From Nymphaea colorata (Eukaryota; Streptophyta; Magnoliopsida; Nymphaeales; Nymphaeaceae), in assembly GCF_008831285.2 (NCBI RefSeq), contig NC_045142.1:10599952-10663951 (forward strand): a DNA stretch of 64,000 bases, given 5' to 3'. Below the pieces are notes generated by a model, which worked only from the letters and a program-made list of their open reading frames with translations, ran no database searches and had not been told where the DNA came from. The position numbers and the translations under genes were made by a program. Below are positions 9,695-24,700 of the stretch, piece by piece (the stretch's first letter is position 1; each line of letters starts with the position of its first letter).

Positions 9695-12600
9695 TCACGC
9701 AGCCGACTCATGCAAAATTCTAGTATCACTGTCTCCAAACTCATACTGCTCATACAACTGATATAACAATTCCCTGCAAGGCACCACAGCACGAAGCTTG
9801 ATGCACGCCAAGAAAGCACCAGATAGCTTTCGATGCAGGCTGTATGCTTCATCAGGCGGTGGGGTAAGCCTATGCTTCAGCATTGTAGCTCCAAGGTGAG
9901 ATATACTCTGTGTAATGTTCGAGGACCCAAAATCATAGTCCCCAGGTCTCGCAAATGGCAAACCAACAATAAAAGCAGCCTGCACATGTGCTTCCAGCAT
10001 TATCTCCGACTCCATTCCAGTAAGGAACCCAAGTCTCTTGGACATGTCAATGACGACATCCCTATCACTATTTGCACAGGCAACAACCTAATCATAGTAA
10101 AAAGACAAAAGCAATACGTCAGTAAAATGCAAACACGGAGAATGCAAATAACTATATAGAGAAGACATCGGCTTTATCATGGCATGAAATACAATTGACC
10201 AGATGAATAAACCTCGATAATCACTACTCATGGATAAAACTTGGAAAATCATTAAGTTCCAAAAAGATCACATACAGACGATTTAGTTCATTTCCATTCT
10301 GGATACTAGACAAGCAACAAAAGGAACAAACTATCTGCTAAATATGGAAAAAGTAATCGGTAAGTAAAACATTACTAACCATGCCATGGAATTCAAGTCA
10401 GTGGGATACATTGATGAGCAACGAATGTTCTTTAGATATGGCTCTTTGGAAGGCAAACCAATTTTCTGGTGTTATTAACGCTGGTAAACAGCTGAACAAA
10501 CTGAATAGACCTTGTTTGGACTTGTCCTAAAGGGACTGTCAGTTAGGCTGAATGGAGTTTCTCACCTCATATGGTTGAGATGCTCTATCTCAACTGCACA
10601 AGGCATTACTCGAACATAAGATCAAGCATTTTGAGATACTCAGCCCATTTATCTCAATCTTGCATTGATATCTGTCGCACCTCTGGCAGTGCCACTGAAA
10701 ATTTGAGAGATGAAGACGCCCTGTTAAAGACTAGGTGTCTCAGCTTCTCAAACATGCCTGAAGCAGAATTGGTGTTCATAAATGACATTGGTCTCTCTCT
10801 CTCTCTCACGCACACACACTCACAAAAGCACGCACATTCATAAAAGCGTGTGAATTGTGTATATAACATGTAATATATGCATAAAACATAAAACTGATCG
10901 CATAATATATGCATAGTTTGTACTGTATATAGAAAAACAGAAATGCAACAGTGTTACACCAAATATTGACCATATTATATAACTCACAATGGCTAATCGG
11001 TAGCAAGTATTAACAATACTATACAAAATGAGCACAAAAAAACAATCCTTGCCCACCCAATTAACAAGCTGTATTGGGGTTTCTTCCATCATTCATAAAT
11101 TATAATGAAAAAGAAAGACACTGCTCACGAGCAATTAAAGATGAACATGGTTCATTTTCGAACACTAAATATGTGACAAAGTTTCTTTTAGTTAAACAAG
11201 TCAAGAAGTAGCCTCATCTTAAAGGGCATAAGATGCCTGTTTAACATAACTAAAAATGTCGCAATCTTTGGAATGGATTTTATGACCATTTCGCATTCCC
11301 AAACACATCGCTGGCATTTAGATAGTGAAGAGAGGACATACCATTCTCAAGTAATCATCAACAAAGACCTGGGGATATTCTCTAGCTGCCCCAAAGTCAA
11401 TGAGGTTAAATGTGTTGGTAGTTTCATCATATAGGAAGTTGCTCCAATTAGGATCAGTCTGAAAATGTTCAAATTTCAACAAACAGTTATTATTGTTTAA
11501 TAATGAAGATTTTTACAGGCAGAGAACATCCAAAAGAATCTCCAAAAAAAAAAAGTAACACAACTGAGAAAATAAGATACCAAAAGAATAAGGAACCAAG
11601 GTTGCCGAGATGCTTGAATTCAGGCTAGTTACCTTAAGTGCTGATTAACCATCACTATTTAGTTTTACGTCCAAACTTGGGAAAGGACAGCCATCATCTT
11701 CAAGACAAACTTACTCATTTGGCTCAAAGCCTATCCCCAGATCTCTGACTGATAGGTAAAAAATATTCATAAAGAAAGTCTACTGAGCTTCACCAGGCAT
11801 GGCGAGGTGTTTTTGTTTGATCATATTTATCTTTTCATTTAATGAATTAACAATCTGATAACTTGTTAAAACCCATCAATCATTTTTATCCAGTTCTAAA
11901 AGCTTCTACTGTTATACACTCAAGCATGCAAATAGGAGACACAATCTTGCTGTAATCAGAAACCAGAGCCTTGACAAACGGACCAGGCAACCCATGACGA
12001 TGGCAGTAAAACTTCCATGCAAGGGTAATCCATATCTAAGTCTAATTCCAGCAGACACAAGCTTTGCTTCCACCATATTATAATTGTAAAAGCAGCACAG
12101 TGAAAGCATACGATAATTTCATAGATAACTGATCGTGAAGGGGGCAAAGCAACCAAAGAAAGAAAAGAAAAAACAATGAAAAGAGTGGATGACAACTTGC
12201 CTGCATAAATCGAAAAACAAATAACTCTTTTAAGGTAAGCTCTAGCAGCTTTTTGCCGACATAATTGCGAACCGCTTGGCCTAGTCCTGCCACTTTGTCA
12301 ATTGGAATTCCTGCAAGTTGACGCAAGTTGCAAAATCATCAGGAAGAAAGATGAGAAGATAGTGAGCAGAGAACCTTAAATTTTGAAATCCATGACAAAG
12401 TTTCAACTTTCAGGTATTAGCTACATATTATGATATCAGACATGACCACATTTATTTGTATGACTCATTCGCACAAGGCAGAACCAGTCTACAAAAGAAT
12501 GACGCTATACAAATTTTCTGGCTTCACTCCTGCACTCACAACTCAGACTGAACCTTAAAATGATGGCAGGCTCTACTTATATAGACTGCGAACACTTTGA

Positions 12601-15600
12601 TATACTAATATATTTATACTAAATTTTGGCTCCACAGAGGAATTGCAATATGTCTACCCATAAAGCTATCCAACTGGATGTTTACATCATCTGTAAAACT
12701 ACTTTGTAAATATCTTCTTTGATGTCAAATTTTCCAAATGCATGCCCTCATAATAGCATTTAGTTAACACGATCAACCCCTTTATTCTGATGTGATCACT
12801 AAACATTTGGGTCTAGGTTGTTTTGTGATACATGCCCATAATCTGTATGACAGTACAATCATCATGTAAATAAAAGCATATCATAAATGTTGCTTTACAA
12901 AGACCTCTACCACATGCTATGTGACACGGATACGGCAATCTGGGTCATGTACCGGCGTCGACAAGCCGACAAGCATATCCCAAGACGTGGACACGGCAGG
13001 ATACGTTTTGGATCGGGTCTGGGTCGAACCCGATCCAAACCACTTTCATAACCCGATTTTCTTTTTAACCCTCCTTTTCTTTTTACGCTTTACCCTACCC
13101 AGACCCGATCCAAACCGCTTTCATAACCCAATTTTCTTTTTAACCCTCCTTTTCTTTTTACGCTTTACCCTCGACGGTCGACCTTCCTTTACCGTCAACG
13201 ACTTGTGGCGACAGTTCGGCAATGGCGATGGCAACGACCTCCGGTGATCGACGGCGACATCCGGCGGCAGCCGGCGACAAACAGGTAAAGTGTTTTTTTT
13301 TTTCTTTTCGATATTAGAAGTTTGGGTTTCAACTTTCATTTGGGGATTTGGGGATTTTGCCTTCGTTCTTGTAAGGTGGCCGTTGCAACAGTCACTAGAA
13401 TGTGTCGGACGTTGTTGCTATCATTGAGGACTGTTTTACATTATTCAGAAATAAATCTGCGACTGCATGTCTATACTTTGTCAGTTTGTTGATTGTTCTA
13501 TTTCATAAATTTTATGTTCATTATAAGAGTGAATTATTAATTTCATGTTTGAGACTTTCTTTCTTATGATTTATGAGATTGTAAGAGTGAATTATTAATT
13601 TCATGTTTTTTTTATTATCATTTTTAATTTTTTTTAATATAATATTCGACGTGTCCGCGTTTCCTAAAATTTTGAAAATTGCCATGTCCGCGTACCCGTA
13701 CCCATAGGATACCCATACCCGTATCCGTGTGACATAAACCACATGAAACGACTCATGCAACTCAAATTTATTGCAAACTACACAAAGATCAAAATGGGCC
13801 CCTAATAGTCACATATATCCTTATAATGTGGAAGGATGGGTATCAACTCCAATTTCACATAACATAACTTGCACATAAGTGACAGTCTCGGTCTAAGAAA
13901 TAAAACAGCATGTTCAAGAAGGAACCACACTAAAAATCATATCCAAAATCTTCCAGCAAAATACATACATTATGCAGCTTTTTGATTGGATACTTAGAGT
14001 AAAAGTTATATCAAATAGGTGTCCAAGAACAATGGCAACAATCAATCTTTCATGTTATATAAAACTATAACGTGTAACAAGAGGTGTCTAAATATCCAAA
14101 GAAACAAGATCAGGAATTACATAAATTATAAATACCAGTGACAAGCTCTGTTGTAAGAACTCTCCTACTAGAGAGTTCGTCAACAACAATGGGAACATAG
14201 AAACCATCCAAATTAGATAAAAGATCACGGAAACGTTTCTGATTTGCTGCCTCCAGCTCATAATCACATTCACGTGAGAGCTCATCTTTAGCTACCTACA
14301 AATGATTAGGGAACAAATTCAGGCTTATAGTTACTCATTAGGAAGTAGAAAAGCTTCACTATGCAATCAACAGAAATTGAACAAAAGTTCAAGAGAACAA
14401 GCATAGATCTATAAACAGAAGCAAGGCAGAGGTACACTAACATTTTAGAGCCCAGGTTGGACTGTACAAATACGTCAGGATTTATGTGGTTAAGGCGTCG
14501 CCTAAGCATGGACTAAGCGTGAGTCCACACGGGTCGCCCAAGTCGTGGATTTAAGCAACAGGATATGTGTTGGCGCGTAAGCTTGCCTAGGCAGGCCTAG
14601 GCTCCAACATGCCTAGTCCATGGCAAAGTGAAAAGTCACATTCCCTTTCAATTAATGTTTCTTAAATTGCGCATATGTTGTTATGGAGTTTATGTCGTAT
14701 TGATTATCTATTTTTTATGTATTGTTATGTTGATTATGCTGTCATATGTATATCGTTTTAGTCACTTAGTTGGTTATATAGTATCGGAATACCTCACACC
14801 TGTCATAACTTATATGTATACATTAGTATGGTTATATAGTATTGGAATACCTCATACCTGTTATATGTATACATAAGTATGGTTATGTTACGTTCTTATA
14901 TCAAATAGTTATATGCATTGTCAATCTGTTATACCTGTTATACACTTATATGTATATACTATTATGTTAAATTGTACTGTAATACAATTTGTTATTCCTG
15001 TTATACATATTGTAATGTGTTATACGTATATATTATTATGTAAAGTCTGCTATACCTGTTATATAGTATTGTATCAACCTATTATATGTATATATTGTTA
15101 GCCTGTTAGATAATACGTAGTATTGTGATACCTGTTATATCTATAAGTTAGTATGGTTATGTACTTATAATGTATAGTTACTGTTGTGTACTTAAATATA
15201 TACTATTATGTACTGTTAGTCTTTTTTATTATATTATGTCTTTTTTTAAGTACAGATGGATTGAAGCCTTCTTGCGGATTTATATTCCTTCTTCTAGAGA
15301 TTAGATTTATTTTTTTTTTTCCTTGTATTAGATTACATTTAACATTAAACTTCTATTGATTTTGCATATTCAATGAAGTAAACAATTATTTTTTTATTGT
15401 TCAAGTTGATTATGCTTGTCACATTACGACTCTTACCATTTCAAATATCAGTAACAGTTAATCAAAATAACTTGACATATTAACATAACTAAAAAAAATT
15501 TTAAAAAAATTGGTCGCCTTTTTTGCCTAGGCCTCACCTAGGCCCGTCCAGGTGCTAGGTGCTGCCTGGTGCCCAGGTGCGTTTGACAACATAGGTCAGG

Positions 15601-18492
15601 ATGGCCACACCAAAGAAGGTGTTAAAGGAAAAAATACTTGCCAAGCATTACGGAGCGAGAATAACATCACCATCTGAGTAGTCTTCAGCATATTAACACA
15701 AAAATGCAAGAGAGGATGAATGAAAAAAAAAATTGAAATATGAAAAAACAGGACATAAGGAATATTAGAAAAAAGTTTCAAAAGGAAATTGAAAGATCTA
15801 AAATAGCTATGTTTTTCTCGGAGTGGCCAATAAAATAACCATCAAAAGAGATCCAAACAACAATGTTGCAAACATTCTTCATCCACACAAGCCAAACTTG
15901 TTACACACCCAGCTTCGGTAAGGACAATTTATAGATCAAGTTTTACAACATCGAATAAACATTTGGGCAGTCAGCTTCAAGTCCACAGAGATGGCTATCT
16001 AACAGAGACATTGACCAAGTGTTACACACCCAGCTTCCTTTGTTGGATGCGTATATTCACTTGATATATCTCCCAATGATGAAATCTAACAGAGAAAGCA
16101 TGAAGAAGCCTAATCTCTACGCCCTTAACTATGCTCCTACATAAAAAATTCCTTTATTCATCCAAAGTTTAAATCATATGCTACCAAATACCATGTCAAC
16201 ATTTCACTTGTAAATAATTTTATGGGGAAACCAATAGGACCCATATGCAGTGATAGTTATATCAGCTCTCACATTGAGATCAAGTAGAACAAGAAGAAGA
16301 TACCGTTAGCACCTCTAGTTAATCAAAGTTCTGTTTAGTCAGAGAAAATTTAAATATTCATGTAGCCTGAAATTTCAGTGAATTTGCCACCATTATCATG
16401 TTAATTTATTGATAAATATGAAATGTACTTCAAAATTTCAAATGACTCTCACAAATATCATTTTTGGTTTTTTATCAGCGAGGTTTTTTCTCATGTATCA
16501 AAAGGAAAGATTTTTTTTTTTAGAAAATCTTGGAAATTAAAAAAGCTAATAATTATTAAAAGCAACAAACAAATCACTTTTCTTAATTTTCTTACAAAGA
16601 CGAGCAAAATGCAACATAGATAAAAATTAAAATACTAAAAGAAAAATAAAAATTTTTAAATGTACTGAAAAAAAATCTTAAAAAAAAAGAAAAAAAATCT
16701 GGTATTTCCATGTTGGCATTTTTCCAACATATCGAAACATTTTCCGTTTCTTCGTTTTTCTTTGTCTCCCTTGTTTAAAATACTTGTGACAATAATTATT
16801 CATCCAAGTAAAAAAAAAAAAAAACTCTGGGGAACAGGTATTACCGTATTAAAAGTTCCTCTAAGCTCATTTAGAAGATAAGGTGAGGAACAGAGTTCAC
16901 AAGGAGCCGTTTTGCAATTGGAACTCATTATTGTTCCATGCACCTGCCCCAAATATTGGAGCAGGTTCAAGGGACACTGAAATATGGTGTTCCATAGATC
17001 TGCCCCGATATTTGCGGGAGATCTACGGGACAATAACAATGGTGTAACCAACCTGCCCCGAAAGGCATCTTCTGTCATTACTCATCTTGGAAATGACATT
17101 TTAGAGGTTTTGTGTAAAAAGAAAGGTACTTCGGGAGAGATGAAAAAGCTTTAAAAAAAAAATGCCTCACCGCAGAATGACGATCAGGCAAAAAATGAAT
17201 GCTTTCCAATCCCTTTTATTTCAGAGTTTAGCACCATGGCTAATATTCTGCATTCAGCTTCCATCATCACGTGAAACTCATACAACAGTTATACAGGACA
17301 TCATCATTACGTTCATACAATACAACAATTTTCAAAAATTAAGACATGCTTGGATTGCCATATATACAAGTTAAATGCATGAACAAACACATGCACAAAA
17401 ACACAAGGTGTGTGTGCATAAACACCTACATGCAAACAAACGTAAAACAAAATACAAATACCCATCAAAATTGTACATTCTATATTCTTAAGGATCTCAG
17501 GTGCAAGTCCCAATTTTAATCCATTAAGATAAACGTGTACATGAATTTCAAATTGAAATCCCATATATAACTGATGAAACAATTTATAAGGAAAATAAAG
17601 CAAGAAAATACAAAAAATACTCAAGAACACAATAAGCAATTCACTAGGTATGGCTGCAAAAATGAGGGGGTCCAGTTGTATCCAAGTGCCCTGTCACGTC
17701 AGTACATCAACACAAGATATTTCTCCAAGTGCATGCAACACAAAAAATTAACTCCAAGAAGCAACAGCAATCCCACAAGTAAAATGCATTCTGGCTAAAG
17801 ACACATGTGGAGGCCCTTAAAGAAACCATTTTAAATATAGTCTTCTACCTTCATAGCTCTATCAAGAAAAAGCCCTTTTGGGAGAAGATTTGTGTAATCA
17901 AGGAGTCGTTTGACATTCTCAATGTCACTGTCAATGCTATCTGCAACACCAGGATACTGTATTTTGATCGCAACCTCCACACCATCCCTTGTTACAGCCC
18001 GGTGTACCTGAAAAATTCCAAAACATAAGATGCAGGAAAAGATGGCATTAGCATGTGCCATAATAAAATATCTGTGATGCATCGACGTGGATTAAGCTAT
18101 TGAAGTTGGACATGGATATGAAGCATTAGATATGGAGAGCCTTAAAAACCAGAGAGTTGGACATAGCCTATGCCACACAGGAGTGGAATGCAGGTGCAGA
18201 GGCAAGTGCTGCTGCAGCATTTTTCAGAAAAACATGTGTGCAGGTGTGGGGTGTGTGTGTACACTGTGTATATATAGAATTAGTCAACTATATGGATTCC
18301 AATGTTGCCGGATGGCTAAAAATTAAAATCTATTGATGAAAGCAACATAGACAATTACTTAAACCACCATGAATTGTTATTGCACCAAAAAGCATTGTTA
18401 AATGTTAATGCTCCTGTGGGACTGTTTCTTAACAATGGACTTTGAATTTTTAACCTTCCAGCAAATCTGGCATCCAGAAGATTGAACTCCCC

Positions 18493-18525
<33 letters not shown>

Positions 18526-18699
18526 ACCATTGTCCACAAACAATAAAGCTAGCGATTAACAATTAACAAGCTATGGTTTTATTAATGATTCAATGAAAAA
18601 GAAGCAATTTGTTTGTTTCTACACCCAAGCCACACCCACACCCCAGTTCTACTCGCGTGCAACCTTTTTGAAGAGTTTGTGTCATACTTAAGAGTTAAC

Positions 18700-18740
<41 letters not shown>

Positions 18741-21700
18741 GAATGGATTCAACCAGTTCCATTTTAGAAATGGTTTTTCATTCTCTCTCTCTCCCTCTCT
18801 CTCTCTCTCTCATATATTTTCTTTCACCCCATCTTCTTTCCCACTTTTTTTCTTCCTCATGGTCATCCTCCCCACCCTAGGATTGGTGGATCCTAGAAAG
18901 GGGAAGAGACCTGAAAATCCAGTCCCCAAAATGGGACTTTATCTCCCATAAAATGACATATTAGACAAAGTTCCTTGTTCACAGATCATTTTAAACCAGT
19001 TTTCACACATATCTAAAAGAAGAAGCATAAAAACGAAAGAGAAAGAATGGCAGAAACATAAAAACAAAAAGGAAAGAAAGGCAAAAGGAAAAATTTTCCC
19101 TATGTCTCAGTTCCTAACACATTAAAATGAAAAGGAAAAAAGAAAGAAGGGCAAAAAAATGAAAGCTAAAATAAGAAAGGTAAAAAAAGAACTTTACCGG
19201 TTTACTGTATACCCCCAACACATTGAAAAGGGAATTGCTCTTTCTCTAACCCCATACCAGCAGCACAGAGAGAGAGAGAGAGAAGAAGAAGAAGAAGAAG
19301 AAAATAGGTACATTTTAGAAGCCCCAAGTCTTTCTCAAATAAACTCATTATACAGAAATGTGTACATTTAGTTTTTCCAATACTTCACGACTGAAAAATG
19401 TTTTGTCATCAATGTGCATGACAGTGTCAGTGATACTGCACGTCAAGACATGGTTTTGGATGTGTCAATATAACATAGTCAATTATTCATGAGAAATCAT
19501 ACTAATAAGGGTTTTGCACCAACAAATGCACAATCATGTAAATAATACATACCCCAGATAACAGGAGAAAGCCAAAGGGAATATAAGTATGGGAGGAAAA
19601 TAAATATCCATGGTACTATAGGATATAGTCTGCTTTTGACATCATAACCATCACCTAGAACTCATGGAATCCATGGATTTGTTTCTTTGCCCATCTTCCT
19701 TTTTTTCTTTGGAATCAAATGAAGTTCAGACAAATGAAGTTTGGAACTTGGGAAGCATAATCCTTTTGGTTGAAAACATATTATAATTGTTACATAAAAA
19801 TGCTACTTTGTGCCCACAAGTTCCCAGGTTGCCTAAACAATTCAAAATCGCCTTTTATGTTCTGTTTTTTGTAAGGAACATGGACAGATGGTAGTAAGGA
19901 TGCAACTGATTTTATTAACAGACAAACGCATGGAGAGTCAGATCCTGGTAGGACTAAAGGCTATGTAACATGGACACCATTTCTGCACCCACACCCACGT
20001 CAACATGAGGTGGGTGCAGCACCAGTGCATCACTAGACAGGATCGACACACTTTCAGTGCCTCAGCTGCAGGGTGCCAGGTAAAACGTTATATACATAAT
20101 AAGATGGATGAGTTAGTGGACAATTTTGTATCTTATATATGCATATATACATATGCTTGCTGCACTTCTCTGAAAATCACAGCACCTGCTCTACACGGCC
20201 ATGTGACATAGACTCAAAGCAGCCACAGATCCTAGTAGGAATAGAAGCAGCCAAAAGTTGCAACCCCTCCATTACTACAATAGAACCAAATTTGCATCCA
20301 TATACAATTGAGAATAACAGACTAGCGTGAAATATTCTGTTGTAGATGTGATGACATGAGATGGCATACATTAAACTAGCATGTCCAGCGTTCCTGTGGT
20401 ATTTATAAATGTCTTCCTAGCTATATAATGAATATTTCAGATAAACGTCTAAAGGAATTAAAGGTCTGGCACACTGCAACATGTGATTTGTTTTGAAATT
20501 ATGGCTTTACAGATTCAAAACGAATAACTATCATCTCATTTAATTTGGTAGGGATGCCTCTAGCTCTGACATGTCTCAATGGGGCCATAAGAAATCCGAG
20601 TCAAAGCTTTACATGATCATTATTAGCAATGGAATTCTGAAGCTCCTCATTCATCAGGCCAGACTGGACTGAACCAATGGAAAATGATCTTGGTTGGACC
20701 AAGTAGCAGCAAGCCCTCTGAGGCTTGCGGCATGAACCCGTCTTACAAGAAGAGCTTATTTGATGGGAGAGTGTCGGAATTCCAAAAATACCAATACAGT
20801 GGTCAAACTCATGTCCCTGTCAAACAAGAGAAACAGACATGCAGGGAAGACCCTTGTTTCATTCTTGACAATTGATTTTCATGTGTTCCAGTTTATTTAG
20901 CTCCAGTCATGGAACTGGTAGAACAGCCCTGTCCAGGAACAGGTGCACTACTCCACCAACCAAATGACCTATAAGGGAAGAACAGCGACCTGTCAAGTAG
21001 CTAGTCAGACGTCCACTTCCAGTAAAATATGGCAAGAAACAGTTTGCACATAATGTATATTATGATCCATGTGAGAACTAAATGAATGCATAATAGAACC
21101 CCCTTAAACTCAGCAATCAGCACAGATTATCAGGAGCAGCTTTTTCTGTGTTGCTTTTGTCTGAAGTTAGGAAAAAAAAAACATATAAGAATGCAAGGAT
21201 GGACTGGATGAAATGAGTGTTCTCACTACTATAGCATATCGGCCAATGTGGATCATATCAGTCCACCAATGGAAAGGCACTGGACTACAATTTCTAAGAA
21301 ACTGTGCATTTTTTAGTTTTTAATTGGCTTAAATTATTTTCTCATTATCTATTAAATATAAAAATAGGAAAGAGACCAATATGGACAATTGTGTATCAGC
21401 CACTATAGCCTGATTCATCACATCAATCGACAAACAAGGCATTCAGATACTGGCATCGCTTGTAGAAAGTAATCACATGCCTGCAACATTGCCATGACAA
21501 CAGAAACAGAAACATTATTTCGGATGTGTATCCATCTATGTATGTTATGTGAACAAACTACAAACAAGTAGAACAGCTACTACGTGGAATCTGCTATCAT
21601 TCTATGGGCCTCACTGATACCATATGACAGGGCACTCCATCTCATATCTAGAGATGAAGTATTGGTCATTTAATGGGTAAATGCTCATCTCATGTCAGTC

Positions 21701-24700
21701 GATAACAATATTGTGGCCCTTGATAGTTTGTGACAAGTTACATAATGTTGATCAACAAAAATTGAACTCAAAGACTGCTAAAACAAATTACATTTGCAAG
21801 GCACCTAAGAATTGCAGATAGAGGCAATAAGTTTAGTTGTGTGCAAGTTAAAGTTAGCTTCATAAACATCCATGGACAGTCGCCTAGAAAATTAAATGAA
21901 AGCAAACACCGACAAAAGGGGAATTAGATTTAAATGCAATCAGCACTGAAAAACAGAAACATAATGGTTTAAGGTGCAAACTGAAAAATTACCTGGCCTA
22001 TACTTGCAGCAGCCATTGGCTCATAGTCAAAGCTCCTAAGCTTTCTTGACCAATCAGATCCCAATTCACTGTCCAGAACATGGTTTAGCTGACTTCTTGG
22101 CATGATATCGGCACCTTGACGAACAATCTCGAGAGCAGACAAAATCTGAACATAGACACAAGCAATTAAATATTGGCACTTCAAGAATGTATATACCTTG
22201 AAGAAAGAGTAAATGAACTTGTGCAGCTGCCCAGGCTTCTGGCCGGGAATTCAAACTAAAACCAAATTAGCAGTGCAACTCCTTTTTCTTTTTAGCGGAC
22301 CTATTTACACACTTAACCAGCATCCTTTAAGAAGAATAGTTATATAATAACGAGTCAATGAAATCTATAAAACAATGTGAAGAAACGTCAAAAATGTTTG
22401 CCATGTTAAAATTTTTACATAGAAATTTCAAACAAGTTGATATATGGTCTGATATTTTCAGAGATAAATTTCTAAAAGGTCTCTTTGTATGGTTGAATCC
22501 CAAACCCACAACTGAAATTGAGATGCTAGTTCTGGGTTAGTCCAGTTTATGCAACTTTATTGTTTTGACTTTATAATAATTGGCAAACAACAGCCATTAT
22601 TTTATTTCAATATGTTTATGTAACTATGACACGTGAGAATATACTAAAATCGTTAGAATATACATTGTACCCAAAGGATCCAAATAATGTCTGGTTTATT
22701 ATCCTTTTTTCTTTTTATTTATAATTATGGAGCTATATTATTTTGATTTTAGCAAAGTATCGTTTGAGTGCTCTAATTTCACCACAAATGTAATATGTTC
22801 TAATGAAAATTGTCCTTCCAATAAATATTGTGATGCAAGGGGCCGGATTCAGTTCACATACTTGGACTGAGATCCATAGAGAATCAGAGATAAAGTTAAG
22901 GCTTAACTGTTAGACGGCAAAATCTTAAAAGTTAAAACCATCAAAGAATCCCACTGAATCTCCAAACTTTCTTATCACATTTTTTTATTTTGCCATTTTT
23001 CTGTCATCCAATGGGCTTTCCCCTGCAGTTTGAAGTTCAAACTTTGAACTTTGAAGGTAGCAGGTTGTTTTCAAGGGAAACTGATGTCTATGTGGACATG
23101 ACATGTATAGAAACAAAGAGCTGTAAGCTATTTCACTGAATTTACTTAACAAGCAGTTGATTTCTCCCTCTGTGTGTGGAGACACGTAGTCTCCAAGAAA
23201 ACAATCTAGATAGGATGCTCTGTGCGTGTATGTGCATAAGTGTATGTCTATATATTCATGTAGATATTATGTAATAGATAATAAAACAAATGAGTAGCAT
23301 TAAGAATCCAATTGCTTATTACATTAGGAAAAGAAAGAGACTTGCATTATAGTAAAAAACACAAGCTGTTCAGTTTGAAGAAAATAAACAACTTCCCCAA
23401 TAAACAAATTCCTTATAATGCATAAAGGATAAATTATTGATATGTAAAAGGTGTCTCAAATTCCTCAGACAATCCAATAAGCAATCACTCCTATATTTAT
23501 GGCTACAAAACCATTAAGAAAAGTGTAACCGATGATTAGTCCAACAGAACTCTCCACATCAAAGAACATAGCTCATCCATAATTATATCAAAACTCATCA
23601 ATCATTGGTTTGTTTTCCTAAAGGCAAACTCAGAAATCATTTGCTTAAAGCACTTAGATTTTTTTTCCACTGACTGCCTCCAAGGAAATTGAGAAATATT
23701 GGATCAGAGTTTATTAATATTTTTACAAGAAAAGGAAGCAGATTAGACGGTCCTTCATGGAGATTCTCTCTGCTGTGAAACTATTGACATGTATTTACTA
23801 AAATTTCTAGTTCAAAAGGTATAAACCTTATACTGATGAAATATCCCCAAAGAAATTATTATTTTTTCCAGTAAAAACCAAATATTAAAGGAGTCAGGAA
23901 ATACTGGTGCCGGTATAAGTGTCTCATCTTGGATACTCAACATCTGCCCCAGCTTGAGTGCAGCACCACGCATTCTGCACAAAGCAAGGGCCAAACGTTC
24001 TGCATTTTGTTCAGACAAGAAAGGTGAAAATGCAGATTGCCCCTCTCGTCCATTTGGCATGCCAAACATAATCCTCCTTGCAGACTCTTGTATTGTGCCC
24101 CAAGCAAGTCCCGCACCAAGTCCAGCAAACCTTCAGAACAAACAACAACAGAAAGAGAATTGACAATTGGCACTGACAGATAGCATCCTGAATCCATTAT
24201 ATGTTTAGATTATGGTGATTATTTTTTTACCAGTGATTCCTTGATTTATTTTCCATGTCCAAGGTGATTCTTATTCAAAACCGAAGACATATTTGACACT
24301 ATCGAAACCAAATTTTTGGCAGGAAAACTAATATCGCGGTAACTACTACTATGTGTCCAGTATAAGCATTTCAAATATAAGAGACACAGATATATCATGC
24401 TGATCAAATGCAAGAAGTACCCTAGAATAAATAAAAGAATTGATAATATGCATTTACAGCTGCATACCACCTTTTTCTATTTTCTTTCTTTTCGCCACCG
24501 ATTCGCTAATCATAAAATACGACCGGGTCTCTGAACCCAACTATTCATTTTGCATGCCTAAATATGAATTAGACCATATACAGCAAGAAATATAGAATAA
24601 TTTCGTTACGTGCATTAACTAACTAGAGACCACAATTAATTGAATCTTCTATGCCGCTGTCATCATGCTGCATCAGATGAATTGATAGCTTGGCCAATTT

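Noticed and set aside
17162-17374. Small open frames in COQ8-like introns
   Set aside because: No similarity, AT-rich, and spliced out by a gene model that is fully consistent in frame.
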